From Albimonas marina (lineage in GTDB: Bacteria; Pseudomonadota; Alphaproteobacteria; Rhodobacterales; Rhodobacteraceae): 64,000 nt of DNA. The stretch is taken from contig NZ_JARHUC010000003.1 in assembly GCF_029223255.1 (NCBI RefSeq), positions 496,001-560,000 on the forward strand, read 5' to 3'. Below are positions 28,424 through 37,614 of the stretch, piece after piece; the stretch's first letter is position 1; each line of letters opens with the position of its first letter. The notes below the pieces were generated by a model. That model did no database searches. It was not told where the DNA came from and worked only from the letters and a program-made list of their open reading frames with translations. Both the position numbers and the translations under genes were made by a program.

Positions 28424-30439
28424 TCAGTACGCGTAGACCGAGAGGACATGCGCCCCCAGCAGCAGCGGCAGGGGCCACAGCGCCAGGATGTGCAGCCAGA
28501 CGGGGACGGTGCGCGGCGGCGCGCCAGAGGAGCCGAGGCCCGCGTCGCGAAGCTTGTGCTCGGCCCCCGTGGCGAGGCCCGCGATCCCGCCCAGCAGCAG
28601 GGCCGCCACGTAGATCGTCATCAGCGCCGAGGAGAGGTTGAGGCCGAAGCGGAACCCGGTGTGCACGAAGAGGCCGAGGCAGGCGGCGACGCCCAGGCCC
28701 AGGTGCACGATCCGCCAGCCCTCGTAGGCGCCGAGCCGCCCCAGCCGCCACCGTTTGCGCAGGCCGAGCGCCAGGAGGGCGACGGTGAGGCCCAGCAGGA
28801 CGTAGCCGCTCCACTGTTTGACGAGGTTGTCGAACCACAGCGTCTCGAGCCCGCCGCGCGCGGCGAAGGCGTCGGGGACCGGGATCGCCGGGGCGAGCGC
28901 GGTGACGAGCGCCAGCAGCGCCGCGGCGATGGAGATGACCGACAGCGCCTTCCACCAGCGCGTCGCCGCGGCGGAGGCCGGCGCGCCGCCGGCGAGGATC
29001 TCCTCGAGCCGGGGGACGCAGCTTCCGCAGACCGTGCCGGCGCCGGTCTCGAAGCGCAGGGCGTCCAGGGTGGCGGCGCCGTTCGCCATCGCCTCGCCCA
29101 GGCGGCCGCGGGCGACGCCGGTGCAGTTGCACACGGTCGCCGCGGCCGGCCAGTCGGCGGCGGAACGGGGCGCGGCCGCGGGCCAGAGGGCGCCGGAGCG
29201 GCGGAAGCGCCGGGCGAAGAATGGCGGCGCGGGGGCGCGGGCGGTCACGGCCTGCTGCACGCGGTTCAGCTCGTCCCAGGGCCCGATGGCGAGCGCGCCG
29301 GTGAGGCGGCCGCGTTCGACGAAGACGCGGCGGTAGAGGCCCGCGGCCGGGTCGCGCCAGGCGAGGGCGCGAACGCCGGGGCGCTCCTCCAGCGCCTCGA
29401 TGTCGCCGATCGAGAACACCTCGACGCCCACCACCTTCAGGCGGGTGGCGGGGGCCGAGCGGGCGAAGGCGGCGGGTTCGCCGCAGATCGCCTTCGCGGC
29501 GGTCTCGGCCTGGTCGAGGCAGGGGCCCACCAGCCCCTCCACCCGGTCGTCGAGCTCGGCGCATTCGCCCGCGGCGTAGACGTGGGGATGGGAGGTGCGC
29601 ATGGCGGCGTCGACCAGGATTCCCCGGTGGACGGCGAGGCCGGCCTCGGCGGCGAGCGTCGTCTCCGCCCGCACGCCCGCGCAGACGACCACCGTGTCGG
29701 CGGGCAGCGTCTCGCCCGAGGAGAGGCGCAGCCCGGTCACGGCGCCGGAGGGGGCCAGCGCCTCCTCGACCCGCACGCCGGTCAGGCAGGCGATGCCGAG
29801 CGTCGCGAGCCGCGCGGCGAGCAGGGCGGCCGCCTCGGCGTCGAGCTGGCGGGGCATCAGGCGCAGCTCGTGCTCGATCACCGTGACGCGCGCGCCCTGG
29901 GCCGCCATGGCGCGCGCGGCCTCGAGCCCCAGCAGCCCGCCGCCGATCACCGCGACCTGGCGGGCGGCGAAGGCGCGGGCCTTCAGCGCGGCCGCGTCGT
30001 CGGCGTCGCGGAAGGTGAAGACGTTGCGCGCGCGCAGGCCGGGGATGGCGGGGACGAAGGCGCGCGAGCCGGTGCAGATCACCAGGTCGCGGTAGGGGAA
30101 GAGGCGGCCCGAGGCGGTCTCGACCAGGCGCGCCTCGAGGTCGATCGCCACCGCCCGCTGGCCGGCGTAGTGATGCGCCAGCCCGTCGCCCACCGGATCG
30201 CGCGGCTGGGCGACCTGGCCGAACTGCACCTCTCCGGCCAGCAGGGGCGTGAGCTTCACGCGGTTGTAGGGGGCCCAGGTCTCGGCGTTCAGCAGCGCCA
30301 CGCTGCGGCCGCGGCGGGAGAGCTCGCGCGCCGCGCGGAAGCCGGCGGGGCCGCCGCCGACGACCACGACGTCGGAGCGTCGGGCGAGGCCGGCGGGCAG
30401 GTCGGTTCCGAAATCGGGGTCGTGGATGGATCCATCCAT
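28424..30439 (-). CDS. Fusion: FAD/NAD(P) reductase + BFD [2Fe-2S] domain + diheme cytochrome b-like membrane domain
   Basis: A 671-residue protein in three parts. Residues 20-400 are a NirB-like pyridine-nucleotide-disulfide oxidoreductase with FAD motif VVVGGGPAG (25-33), NAD(P) motif VAVIGGGLLGLEAA (162-175) and the FAD-contacting YAAGECAE (288-295). Residues 435-480 are a bacterioferritin-associated-ferredoxin-type cluster domain with C437, C439, C471 and C474. From 498 there are five hydrophobic helices; two carry histidine pairs, H579/H593 and H650/H664, each 14 apart as in diheme cytochromes b. Basic loops put the reductase domain in the cytosol. Inferred role: passing electrons from NAD(P)H across the membrane to the adjacent undecaheme cytochrome. 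No characterised equivalent is known to me. Confidence 0.85.
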   Translation of the reverse strand: MDGSIHDPDFGTDLPAGLARRSDVVVVGGGPAGFRAARELSRRGRSVALLNAETWAPYNRVKLTPLLAGEVQFGQVAQPRDPVGDGLAHHYAGQRAVAIDLEARLVETASGRLFPYRDLVICTGSRAFVPAIPGLRARNVFTFRDADDAAALKARAFAARQVAVIGGGLLGLEAARAMAAQGARVTVIEHELRLMPRQLDAEAAALLAARLATLGIACLTGVRVEEALAPSGAVTGLRLSSGETLPADTVVVCAGVRAETTLAAEAGLAVHRGILVDAAMRTSHPHVYAAGECAELDDRVEGLVGPCLDQAETAAKAICGEPAAFARSAPATRLKVVGVEVFSIGDIEALEERPGVRALAWRDPAAGLYRRVFVERGRLTGALAIGPWDELNRVQQAVTARAPAPPFFARRFRRSGALWPAAAPRSAADWPAAATVCNCTGVARGRLGEAMANGAATLDALRFETGAGTVCGSCVPRLEEILAGGAPASAAATRWWKALSVISIAAALLALVTALAPAIPVPDAFAARGGLETLWFDNLVKQWSGYVLLGLTVALLALGLRKRWRLGRLGAYEGWRIVHLGLGVAACLGLFVHTGFRFGLNLSSALMTIYVAALLLGGIAGLATGAEHKLRDAGLGSSGAPPRTVPVWLHILALWPLPLLLGAHVLSVYAY

Positions 30440-30669
30440 GCGGGCAGCTCCCTGGGCTGGGCTCCGGAAGTCCCGGACGCCTGGCGCGAGTGGAAAGCTG
30501 GCCCGCCGTTGGACCGCTGTTCGCCGTCAACGCTGACGACTTGAGTCGAGTTAGCCCGACTCGGCGCCGCACTGCAAGATGGATCGTTCAAATCTCGGGC
30601 AGGGAGGCGCTTCTGGTTGAGTGCTGGATGTGCATCCGAACTCGGTCGCCTGAAAAATAGTCAATGCTG

Positions 30670-31578
30670 TCACTCCGCGTCGAACCGCTCCTCGAACACC
30701 GCGGCCATCTGCTGGGCGAAGCGGGAGGCGGCGACGGGCAGCACCCGGCCGCGAAGCTGGCCGAGCGCCACCACCCCCGGCGGCACGTCGCGCGGGTCCA
30801 GCGCGCGCACCAGCGCCCCGGGCCATTCCGAGGCATGGGGCAGGCCGACGGGGATCTGGAAGGTCAGCATGTTCTCGGCCACCGCGTGCATGCGCAGGAA
30901 CTCGAAGCTGTCGGATTCCACCGCCGCCTCCAGCGCGAAGCCCTTGGCGCGGCAGGCGAGCTCCAGCAGGTGGCGCACGCCGTATTCGGGCTCGGGCAGG
31001 GCGAGCGGATGCTGCACGCAGTCGCGCAGCCGCAGCTCGCGCGCCTCGGCCAGCGGGTGACCGGGCGCCATGATCACGTGAACGGGCTGGCGCACGCGGG
31101 CGATGGTCTGGAACTCGGCGATGCGCACCGGCTCGAAGATCAGGGCGAGGTCGACCTCGTGGTCCATCAGCGCCTGTTCGGCCTGCGCCCGGTCGCGCCG
31201 CTGGACCGAGAAGGTGACGCCCGGATGCTCGCGCCGGTAGCGCGCGATCATTTCGGGCAGGAAGAAGGGCAGGAAGGCCTGGGAGCAGGCGATGGTCACA
31301 TGCCCCCGGCGCACGCCCGAGAGGTCGGCGATCTGGCCGCGCACCCGCTCGAGGTCCGAGATCTGGGCGCGGATGTGGTGGATCAGCAGCTCCCCCGCCG
31401 TCGACAGGCGCACGCCGCGGGGCAGCCGCTCGAAGATCGGTACGCCCAGCTCCTCCTCCATCGCGAGGATCCGGCGGTTGAGCGCGGTGGAGGTGATGTT
31501 GAGCGTCTCGGCCGCGCGCCGGATCGAGCCGGTGCGCGCCACCGCGTCGATGTATTGCAGGGGCAGCAGGTGCCTCAT
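30670..31578 (-). CDS. LysR-family transcriptional regulator
   Basis: A 302-residue LTTR. The HTH is at about 3-62 (IDAVARTGSIRRAAETLNITSTALNRRI, LGVPIFERLPRGVRLSTAGE), followed by the periplasmic-binding-like effector domain (GHVTIACSQAFLPFFLPEMI onward). GGGAGA precedes the ATG at 31578. It is divergent from the biuret-type operon at 31885, across a gap with a 13-bp palindrome, the classic layout of a LysR activator and its target. It also lies upstream of the heme-protein cluster on the same strand, so control of that cluster is a second option. Confidence 0.92.
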   Translation of the reverse strand: MRHLLPLQYIDAVARTGSIRRAAETLNITSTALNRRILAMEEELGVPIFERLPRGVRLSTAGELLIHHIRAQISDLERVRGQIADLSGVRRGHVTIACSQAFLPFFLPEMIARYRREHPGVTFSVQRRDRAQAEQALMDHEVDLALIFEPVRIAEFQTIARVRQPVHVIMAPGHPLAEARELRLRDCVQHPLALPEPEYGVRHLLELACRAKGFALEAAVESDSFEFLRMHAVAENMLTFQIPVGLPHASEWPGALVRALDPRDVPPGVVALGQLRGRVLPVAASRFAQQMAAVFEERFDAE

Positions 31579-31884
31579 GCGGGTCTCCCTAGCGACGGCC
31601 GCCGGCCGCGCCCGCCCGCGCCGGGCGCGACGCAGGCCCTGCGGCGGCGGGCGGAGGGGGCGGGCCGGGCGCGGCCGTCGCGCCGCCGCTCCCCTCCGAA
31701 GAGGGGACCGCTGCACCCGGTGCATCGGTCCGGTGCGAAACTAGCAGAATACATCGGCGCCGCCATGGCCTGAAATGCCCCGCAGGGCGGACCGGGCCCG
31801 ACGCCGAGCGCCGCGCAACGCGGTTCGGCGCGGGTCCTGGGGGGCGCCGCCCGACGACATTCCATGGCGAGCCAGGAGCCGATC
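31579..31884. promoter_or_regulatory. LysR/biuret-operon divergent control region with palindrome TGCACCCGGTGCA
   Basis: No gene is supported in 306 bases. A perfect 13-bp palindrome TGCACC-C-GGTGCA lies at 31712-31724, with a further GGTGC half-site at 31732, and a 6-bp hairpin CCCCTC/GAGGGG at 31691-31706. The palindrome has the T-N11-A form of LysR boxes. The lower-GC stretch GAAACTAGCAGAATACAT (31737-31754) may contain the rightward -10 region. Confidence 0.55.
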
Positions 31885-33006
31885 ATGACCGAATTCCACC
31901 GCACGTCGCGCCGCGGTTTCCTGAAATCCTCCGCGGCCCTCGCAGGCGCGGCGGCGCTGGGGGGCTTCGCCACCCGCGCGAAGGCCGCCGACCTGACCAT
32001 CGGCTTCATCTACGTCGGCCCGAAGGACGACTACGGCTACAACCAGGCCCATGCCGAGGGCGCGGCGGCCGTGAAGGCGATGGAGGGGGTCACCGTCGTC
32101 GAGGAGGAGAACGTCCCCGAGTCCGTCGAGGTCCAGAAGTCGATGGAATCGATGATCAACTTCGACGGGGCGAGCCTGCTGTTCCCGACCTCCTTCGGCT
32201 ACTTCGACCCGCACATCCTGGAGATGGCGAAGAAGTACCCCGACCTGCGGTTCGAGCATTGCGGCGGCCTGTGGTCGGCCGACAAGCACCCGATGAACGT
32301 GGGCTCCTACTTCGGCTACATCGGGCTGGGGCAGTACCTCAACGGCATCACCGCCGGCCACGCCACCAAGACCAAGAAGATCGGCTTCGTGGCCGCGAAG
32401 CCCATCCCGCAGGTGCTGCAGAACGTGAACTCGTTCCTGCTCGGCGCCCGCGCGGTCGACCCCGAGATCACCTGCCAGGTGATCTTCACCGGCGAGTGGT
32501 CGCTGGCGGTGAAGGAGGCCGAGGCGGTCAACGCGCTGACCGACCAGGGCGCCGACGTCATCACCTGCCACGTCGACGGCCCCAAGGTGGTGATGGAGAC
32601 CGCCGCCGGGCGCGGCGCGTTCGTGTGCGGCTACCACGCCGACCAGTCCGCGCTGGCCCCCGAGAAGTACCTGACCGGCGCCGAGTGGAACTGGGCCAAG
32701 GTCTACACCGACATGGTCGCGACCGTGCAGGCGGGCGGCACGATCGACAACTTCGTGCGCGGCGGCCTCGCCGAGGGCTTCATCAAGATGTCGCCGCTGG
32801 GCCCCGCCGTCTCCGACCAGGCGCGCGCGCAGTTCGAGGCGACCAAGGCCGAGATCCTCAAGGGCGGCTTCTCGGTCTTCAAGGGCCCGATGAAGTCGAA
32901 CACGGGCGACACGATCGTCGACGCGGGCCAGGCCTTCGTCGAGACGGACGTCGAGCTCGAGAGCATGGGCTACCTGGTCGAGGGCGTGATCGGTTCGACC
33001 TCCTGA
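31885..33006 (+). CDS. BMP-family ABC transporter substrate-binding protein
   Basis: Periplasmic receptor of 373 residues with a twin-arginine signal (SRRGFLKSSAALAGAAALGG), so it is probably exported folded by Tat. The BMP/Med lipoprotein-like fold, also used by purine-nucleoside receptors, is seen in TIGFIYVGPKDDYGYNQAHAEG and the later GKKIGFVA-type and VITCHVDGPKVV strands. AGGAG fits the ATG at 31885 better than that at 31864. It heads the operon whose enzymes hydrolyse biuret-type compounds, so the ligand is likely biuret, triuret, an amide or a related urea derivative. No lipobox is present. Confidence 0.92.
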   Translation: MTEFHRTSRRGFLKSSAALAGAAALGGFATRAKAADLTIGFIYVGPKDDYGYNQAHAEGAAAVKAMEGVTVVEEENVPESVEVQKSMESMINFDGASLLFPTSFGYFDPHILEMAKKYPDLRFEHCGGLWSADKHPMNVGSYFGYIGLGQYLNGITAGHATKTKKIGFVAAKPIPQVLQNVNSFLLGARAVDPEITCQVIFTGEWSLAVKEAEAVNALTDQGADVITCHVDGPKVVMETAAGRGAFVCGYHADQSALAPEKYLTGAEWNWAKVYTDMVATVQAGGTIDNFVRGGLAEGFIKMSPLGPAVSDQARAQFEATKAEILKGGFSVFKGPMKSNTGDTIVDAGQAFVETDVELESMGYLVEGVIGSTS

Positions 33007-33031
33007 TCGCCCTCGCAAAGGGACCGTCGCG

Positions 33032-34174
33032 ATGTCGGACCAGGCTGCATCATCCCCGGTGACCCCCACGGCCTCTTCCGCTGCGCAAATCGCGGCGGTC
33101 CCAGCCGCCTCCGGCGCCCTCGCCCGCTGGGCGAGGAGGCTGGAGGCGGTCGCCTTGCCCCTCGGGGCCCTGGTCGTGGGCCTTCTGGCCTTCGGCCTGT
33201 TCCTGCTGACGCTGGGCAAGAGCCCGGCGGATTTCTACGCGCTGGTCTACAAGGCCGGCTTCGGCACCTGGTTCTCGTGGCAGAACACGCTCAGCCGGGC
33301 GGCGCCGCTGCTGCTGGCGGCGCTGTGCGTGGCGCTGCCGGCGCGGCTGGGGCTGATGATCATCGGGGGCGAGGGCGCGATCGTGCTGGGCGGCGTCGCC
33401 GCCGGAGGTCTGGGCGCCGCGATCCCCTGGATGCCGGCGATCCTCGGCGTCCCGCTGATGGCCGCCTTCGCGATGCTGGTCGGGGGCGCCTGGATCGGCG
33501 CGGTCGGCGCGCTGCGCCAGAAGCGCGGGGTGAACGAGACCATCTCCTCCCTGCTGATGGCCTACATCGCCATCGCCCTGATGAACCACTTGGTCGAGGG
33601 GCCGCTGCGCGATCCCGCCAGCCTCAACAAGCCTTCCACCGCGCCGCTGGCCGAGGGGCTGCGCATCGGCGAGATGCCGGGCATGGACGTGCACTGGGGG
33701 TTCGCGCTGGGCGTGATCGCCTGCGTGATCGCCTGGGTGCTGATCGAGAAGACCACCTGGGGCTTCGCGGCCCGGCTGGTCGGCGGCAACGTGCGGGCGG
33801 CGCAGATCCAGGGGCTGCCCGTGGGGCGGCTGCTGATCGGCTTCACCGCGCTGGGCGGCGCCTTCGCGGGGCTCGCCGGGATGATCGAGGTCTCGGCCGT
33901 GCAGGGCTCGGCCAACGGCTCGCTCGCGGCCGGCTACGGCTACGCCGGCATCCTGGTCGCCTTCCTCGCGCGGCATAACGGGCTGGCGATCATCCCCGTC
34001 GCGATCCTGATCGGGGGGATGGAGGCCTCCTCCGGCCTCGTGCAGCGGCGCATGGACCTGCCGGACGCGACGGTGCTGGTGCTCGAGGGCTTCGTCTTCG
34101 TGGCCATCCTGCTCGGCGAGACCTTCTACGGCCGGTTCAAGATCTTCGCGCCCGAACGCTGGAGCCAGAAATGA
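33032..34174 (+). CDS. ABC transporter permease (BPD_transp_2 type, subunit 1)
   Basis: A 380-residue integral membrane protein with a soluble 45-residue N-terminus and about nine hydrophobic helices. LMIIGGEGAIVLGGVAAGGLG and the cytoplasmic EAA-like loop (RLVGGNVRAAQIQGLPVGR) identify the branched-chain amino acid/BMP-type permease family. It pairs with the next permease, whose ATG overlaps its stop by four bases. It is the inner-membrane channel for the receptor encoded upstream. Confidence 0.93.
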   Translation: MSDQAASSPVTPTASSAAQIAAVPAASGALARWARRLEAVALPLGALVVGLLAFGLFLLTLGKSPADFYALVYKAGFGTWFSWQNTLSRAAPLLLAALCVALPARLGLMIIGGEGAIVLGGVAAGGLGAAIPWMPAILGVPLMAAFAMLVGGAWIGAVGALRQKRGVNETISSLLMAYIAIALMNHLVEGPLRDPASLNKPSTAPLAEGLRIGEMPGMDVHWGFALGVIACVIAWVLIEKTTWGFAARLVGGNVRAAQIQGLPVGRLLIGFTALGGAFAGLAGMIEVSAVQGSANGSLAAGYGYAGILVAFLARHNGLAIIPVAILIGGMEASSGLVQRRMDLPDATVLVLEGFVFVAILLGETFYGRFKIFAPERWSQK

Positions 34175-35097
34175 ACGAGACCGACATCGGCTACTGGGGC
34201 GTTCCGCTGGCCATCCTGGGCGGCGCGATCCGGGTCTCGACGCCCTTCCTGTTCGTGTCCCTGGGCGAGTGCCTGACGGAGCGGTCGGGGCGCATCAACC
34301 TCGGGCTCGAGGGGACGCTCGTCTTCGGCGCCATGGCCGGCTACGCCATCGCCTACGAGACGGGGAATCCCTGGGCGGGCGTGCTGGCGGCGGCGCTGGC
34401 CGGCGCGGTCTTCGGGCTGGTGCACGGGCTGATGTGCTCGCTGCCCAAGGTCAACGACATCGCCATCGGCATCGCCCTGATGCTGTTCGGCATGGGCTTG
34501 GCCTTCTTCTTCGGCAAGCCCTACATCCAGCCCGTCGCGCCCGACCTGCCGGCGATCGAGCTCGGGTCGTGGTCCTCCTACCCGCAGGTGCAGGCGGCGC
34601 TGAGGGTCAACGTCCTCTTCGTCATCGGCGCGGTGCTGGCGGTGGTGCTGTGGTGGGTGTTCCGGGCCACCAAGGTGGGCCTGATCGTGCGCGTGGTGGG
34701 CGACTCCACCGACGCGGCGCGGGCCATGGGGCTCAGGCCCAACCGGATCCGCATCGCCTCGACCGCCGTCGGCGGCGCCTCGGCGGGCGTGGCGGGGGCG
34801 TACCTGTCGCTCTACTACCCCGGCTCGTGGAACGAGGGGATCTCGTCCGGGCAGGGGCTGATGGCGGTGGCGCTGGTGATCTTCGCCCGCTGGAACCCGA
34901 TCCAGTGCTTCGGCGCCGCGCTGCTGTTCGGGGGCGCGGGCGCGCTGGGGCCGGCGCTGCAGTCCGTCGGGATCACCTCGGGCTACTACATGTTCTACGC
35001 CGCGCCCTACGTGCTGACGCTGGGCATGCTGATCGCCACCTCCTCGACCACGCGGGCCATGACCGGCGCGCCGGGCGAGCTGTCGATCACCAAGTGA
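34171..35097 (+). CDS. ABC transporter permease (BPD_transp_2 type, subunit 2)
   Basis: A 308-residue membrane protein with GRINLGLEGTLVFGAMAGYA and the coupling loop VGDSTDAARAMGLRPNRIR typical of the second permease of nucleoside/BMP importers. ATGA overlap with the first permease indicates translational coupling. The matching ATPase is not next to it but 2.5 kb downstream (37611), after an antisense sodC and two hydrolase genes. Confidence 0.93.
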   Translation: MNETDIGYWGVPLAILGGAIRVSTPFLFVSLGECLTERSGRINLGLEGTLVFGAMAGYAIAYETGNPWAGVLAAALAGAVFGLVHGLMCSLPKVNDIAIGIALMLFGMGLAFFFGKPYIQPVAPDLPAIELGSWSSYPQVQAALRVNVLFVIGAVLAVVLWWVFRATKVGLIVRVVGDSTDAARAMGLRPNRIRIASTAVGGASAGVAGAYLSLYYPGSWNEGISSGQGLMAVALVIFARWNPIQCFGAALLFGGAGALGPALQSVGITSGYYMFYAAPYVLTLGMLIATSSTTRAMTGAPGELSITK

Positions 35098-35144
35098 GGG
35101 GCGAAGACATGCACCTCCGCCCCCCCATGGCTCCGGGTCCGCGC

Positions 35145-35747
35145 TCAGAGCGCCTCGATCACGCCGCAGGCGATGCGGGGGCCCGAGGCGCCGGCGGGAT
35201 CGGTGGCGTAGTCGTCGGGTCCCTGGTGGATCATCAGCGCCGCGCCGTCCGCGTCGAGCACGGCCGTCCGGCCGCGGCCGCCGAAGAGCGACTGGGCCGA
35301 ATCCTCGAGCTTCTCGACCGGCGTCTCCCCGTCGGAATCCGCCAGCTTGGCGAGCGGGGCGAGCGTGGTGATCTTCAGCGTTCCGCTCTGAGGCACATGG
35401 ATGTTGGGCAGGTCGCCGGCGTGGGGCCCGTCCGCGGCCAGGAACCCGTGGGGCGCGTCGTCGGAGCCCAGGTGGCCGCCGGCGGCGCCGAAGTCCGGCC
35501 CGCACTTGCCGACCGCGTGGATGTGGAAGCCGTGCTCGCCCTCGGGCGCCTCGGTCAGCTCGAGCTCGATCAGCACGCCGGCGGGGGTGTTGTAGAGCGA
35601 GGCGACGCCCACCGGGTTCCCCTCGGGGCTCAGCAGCTTGGCGGTGGCGTCCTGGGCGCGGGCGGCGTCGGCCACGAGCGCGAGGCCCATCGCGCCGGCC
35701 ATGGCCAGCGAGACGGAGAGCGTGAAGGGCAGGGCGCGTCGGGTCAT
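35145..35747 (-). CDS. sodC: Cu,Zn superoxide dismutase
   Basis: Periplasmic enzyme of 200 residues that dismutes superoxide. A signal peptide spans about 1-32 (cleavage ARA-QD). Metal ligands are visible in GFHIHAVGKCGPDFGAAGGHLG (Cu and bridging histidines and the first disulfide Cys), GDLPNIHV and ALMIHQGPDD, and GPRIACGVIE holds the second Cys. AGGAGA precedes the ATG at 35747. It is encoded antisense between the permease and formamidase genes of the biuret-type operon, so operon read-through would run against it. Confidence 0.95.
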   Translation of the reverse strand: MTRRALPFTLSVSLAMAGAMGLALVADAARAQDATAKLLSPEGNPVGVASLYNTPAGVLIELELTEAPEGEHGFHIHAVGKCGPDFGAAGGHLGSDDAPHGFLAADGPHAGDLPNIHVPQSGTLKITTLAPLAKLADSDGETPVEKLEDSAQSLFGGRGRTAVLDADGAALMIHQGPDDYATDPAGASGPRIACGVIEAL

Positions 35748-35881
35748 CGGGGTCTCCTGAAGCGTCGGGCCGGCGGGGTCGCCGGCGGGTCCGTCGCATC
35801 TGATATGGGCGCCGCGCCGCGGCGGCGCGATGGCGGGCGCATGGCGCCCTCGCGACATGCACCGAAAAGAAAGGATGCGCG

Positions 35882-36898
35882 ATGAACGGCCTGGGCGGTC
35901 TGAACCCCTCTGCGAACGGCGTGGTGATCGGGCTGGTGCAGCTTCAGCTGCCCGTCGTGGTCACGCCCGACGACCTGGCGCGGCAGACCGCGCGGATCGT
36001 CGAGATGGTGGGCAAGGCCCGGCGCAACATGGCGGGGATGGACCTGGTGGTGTTCCCCGAATACGCGCTGCACGGCCTGTCGATGGACATCAACCCGGCG
36101 ATCATGTGCTCGGTCGACGGGCCCGAGGTGGCCGCCTTCAAGCAGGCCTGCATCGACAACAAGATCTGGGGTTGCTTCTCGATCATGGAGCTGAACCCGG
36201 GCGGGATGCCCTGGAACACGGGCCTGATCATCGACGACCAGGGCGAGATCCAGCTCTACTACCGCAAGATGCACCCCTGGGTGCCGGTCGAGCCGTGGGA
36301 GCCGGGCGACCAGGGCATTCCCGTCATCACCGGGCCCAAGGGCTGCAAGCTGGCGCTGATCATCTGCCATGACGGCATGTTCCCCGAGATGGCGCGCGAA
36401 TGCGCCTACAAGGGCGCCGAGATCATGCTGCGCACCGCCGGCTACACCGCCCCGATCCGCGACAGCTGGCGCTTCACCAACCAGGCCAACGCCTTCCAGA
36501 ACCTGATGGTGACGGCGAACGTGTGCATGTGCGGCTCGGACGGCACCTTCGACTCGATGGGCGAGGGGATGATCTGCAACTTCGACGGCTCGGTCATCGC
36601 GCATGGCACGAGCGGCCGGCCGGACGAGATCATCACCGCCGAGGTCCGCCCCGACCTGGTGCGCGAGGCGCGCGAGGGCTGGGGGGTGGAGAACAACATC
36701 TACCAGCTCTTCCACCGCGGCTACGTCGCGGTGAAGGGGGGCGCGCAGGACTGCCCCTACACCTTCATGCAGGACATGGTCGCGGGCACGGCCCGGCTGC
36801 CGTGGGAGGACGCGGTGAAGATCACCGACGGCACCTCCTGCGGCTTCCCCGAGCCGACGCGGACCTTCGCCCCGGGCGCCAAGGAGGCTGCGGAATGA
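35882..36898 (+). CDS. amiF: Formamidase (nitrilase superfamily)
   Basis: Hydrolyses formamide to formate and ammonia in the cytosol. The 338-residue protein matches AmiF closely in layout: catalytic Glu60 in [10 protein letters not shown], Lys129 in YYRKMHPW and Cys162 in [12 protein letters not shown], plus the family tail [24 protein letters not shown]. The related aliphatic amidase AmiE is the alternative. GGATGCGCG gives only a weak ribosome site. Its stop overlaps the biuH start, tying it to nitrogen release from amides in this operon. Confidence 0.9.
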   Translation: MNGLGGLNPSANGVVIGLVQLQLPVVVTPDDLARQTARIVEMVGKARRNMAGMDLVVFPEYALHGLSMDINPAIMCSVDGPEVAAFKQACIDNKIWGCFSIMELNPGGMPWNTGLIIDDQGEIQLYYRKMHPWVPVEPWEPGDQGIPVITGPKGCKLALIICHDGMFPEMARECAYKGAEIMLRTAGYTAPIRDSWRFTNQANAFQNLMVTANVCMCGSDGTFDSMGEGMICNFDGSVIAHGTSGRPDEIITAEVRPDLVREAREGWGVENNIYQLFHRGYVAVKGGAQDCPYTFMQDMVAGTARLPWEDAVKITDGTSCGFPEPTRTFAPGAKEAAE

Positions 36899-37614
36899 AC
36901 GCGATGGACGAGATCGTCGAGACGACCGGCCCGCTGGCCGCCGATCCCTATCCCTGGCCGTACAACGGCGACCTGCGCCCCGAGAACACGGCGCTGATCG
37001 TCATCGACATGCAGACCGACTTCTGCGGCGTCGGCGGCTACGTGGACAAGATGGGCTACGACCTGTCGAACACTCGCGCGCCCATCGAGCCGATCAAGAC
37101 GGTGCTGGCGGCGATGCGCGCCTGGGGCGGGCTGGTGATCCACACTCGCGAAGGCCACCGGCCCGACCTGGGCGACCTGCCCGAGAACAAGCGCTGGCGC
37201 TCCCGCCGCATCGGCGCGGGCATCGGCGATCCCGGCCCCTGCGGGCGGATCCTCACCCGCGGCGAGCCCGGCTGGGAGATCATCGAGGAGCTGGCCCCCA
37301 TCGAGGGCGAGCCGATCATCGACAAGCCGGGCAAGGGCAGCTTCTACGCCACCGACCTGGAGCTGCTGCTGCGCACGAAGGGCATCCAGAACTTCGTGCT
37401 GACCGGCATCACCACCGACGTGTGCGTGCACACCACCATGCGCGACGCCAACGACCGCGGCTTCGAGTGCCTGCTGCTCGAGGACTGCTGCGGGGCGACC
37501 GACATGGGCAACCACCTGGCCGCGATCAAGATGATCAAGATGCAGGGCGGGGTGTTCGGCGCGGTGTCGAACTCGAAGGACTTCGTGGCCTGCCTGGAGG
37601 CGGTCGGAAAATGA
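36895..37614 (+). CDS. biuH: Biuret amidohydrolase
   Basis: Isochorismatase-like cysteine hydrolase of 239 residues that converts biuret to allophanate and ammonia. The catalytic triad D38 (IVIDMQ), K144 ([10 protein letters not shown]) and C177 (TTDVCVHT) has the spacing of Rhizobium BiuH, and long segments such as [26 protein letters not shown] and [17 protein letters not shown] are those of that enzyme. ATGA overlaps with the formamidase stop and with the following ATPase start give tight coupling. The product is consumed by AtzF, encoded at 40230. Confidence 0.93.
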   Translation: MNAMDEIVETTGPLAADPYPWPYNGDLRPENTALIVIDMQTDFCGVGGYVDKMGYDLSNTRAPIEPIKTVLAAMRAWGGLVIHTREGHRPDLGDLPENKRWRSRRIGAGIGDPGPCGRILTRGEPGWEIIEELAPIEGEPIIDKPGKGSFYATDLELLLRTKGIQNFVLTGITTDVCVHTTMRDANDRGFECLLLEDCCGATDMGNHLAAIKMIKMQGGVFGAVSNSKDFVACLEAVGK

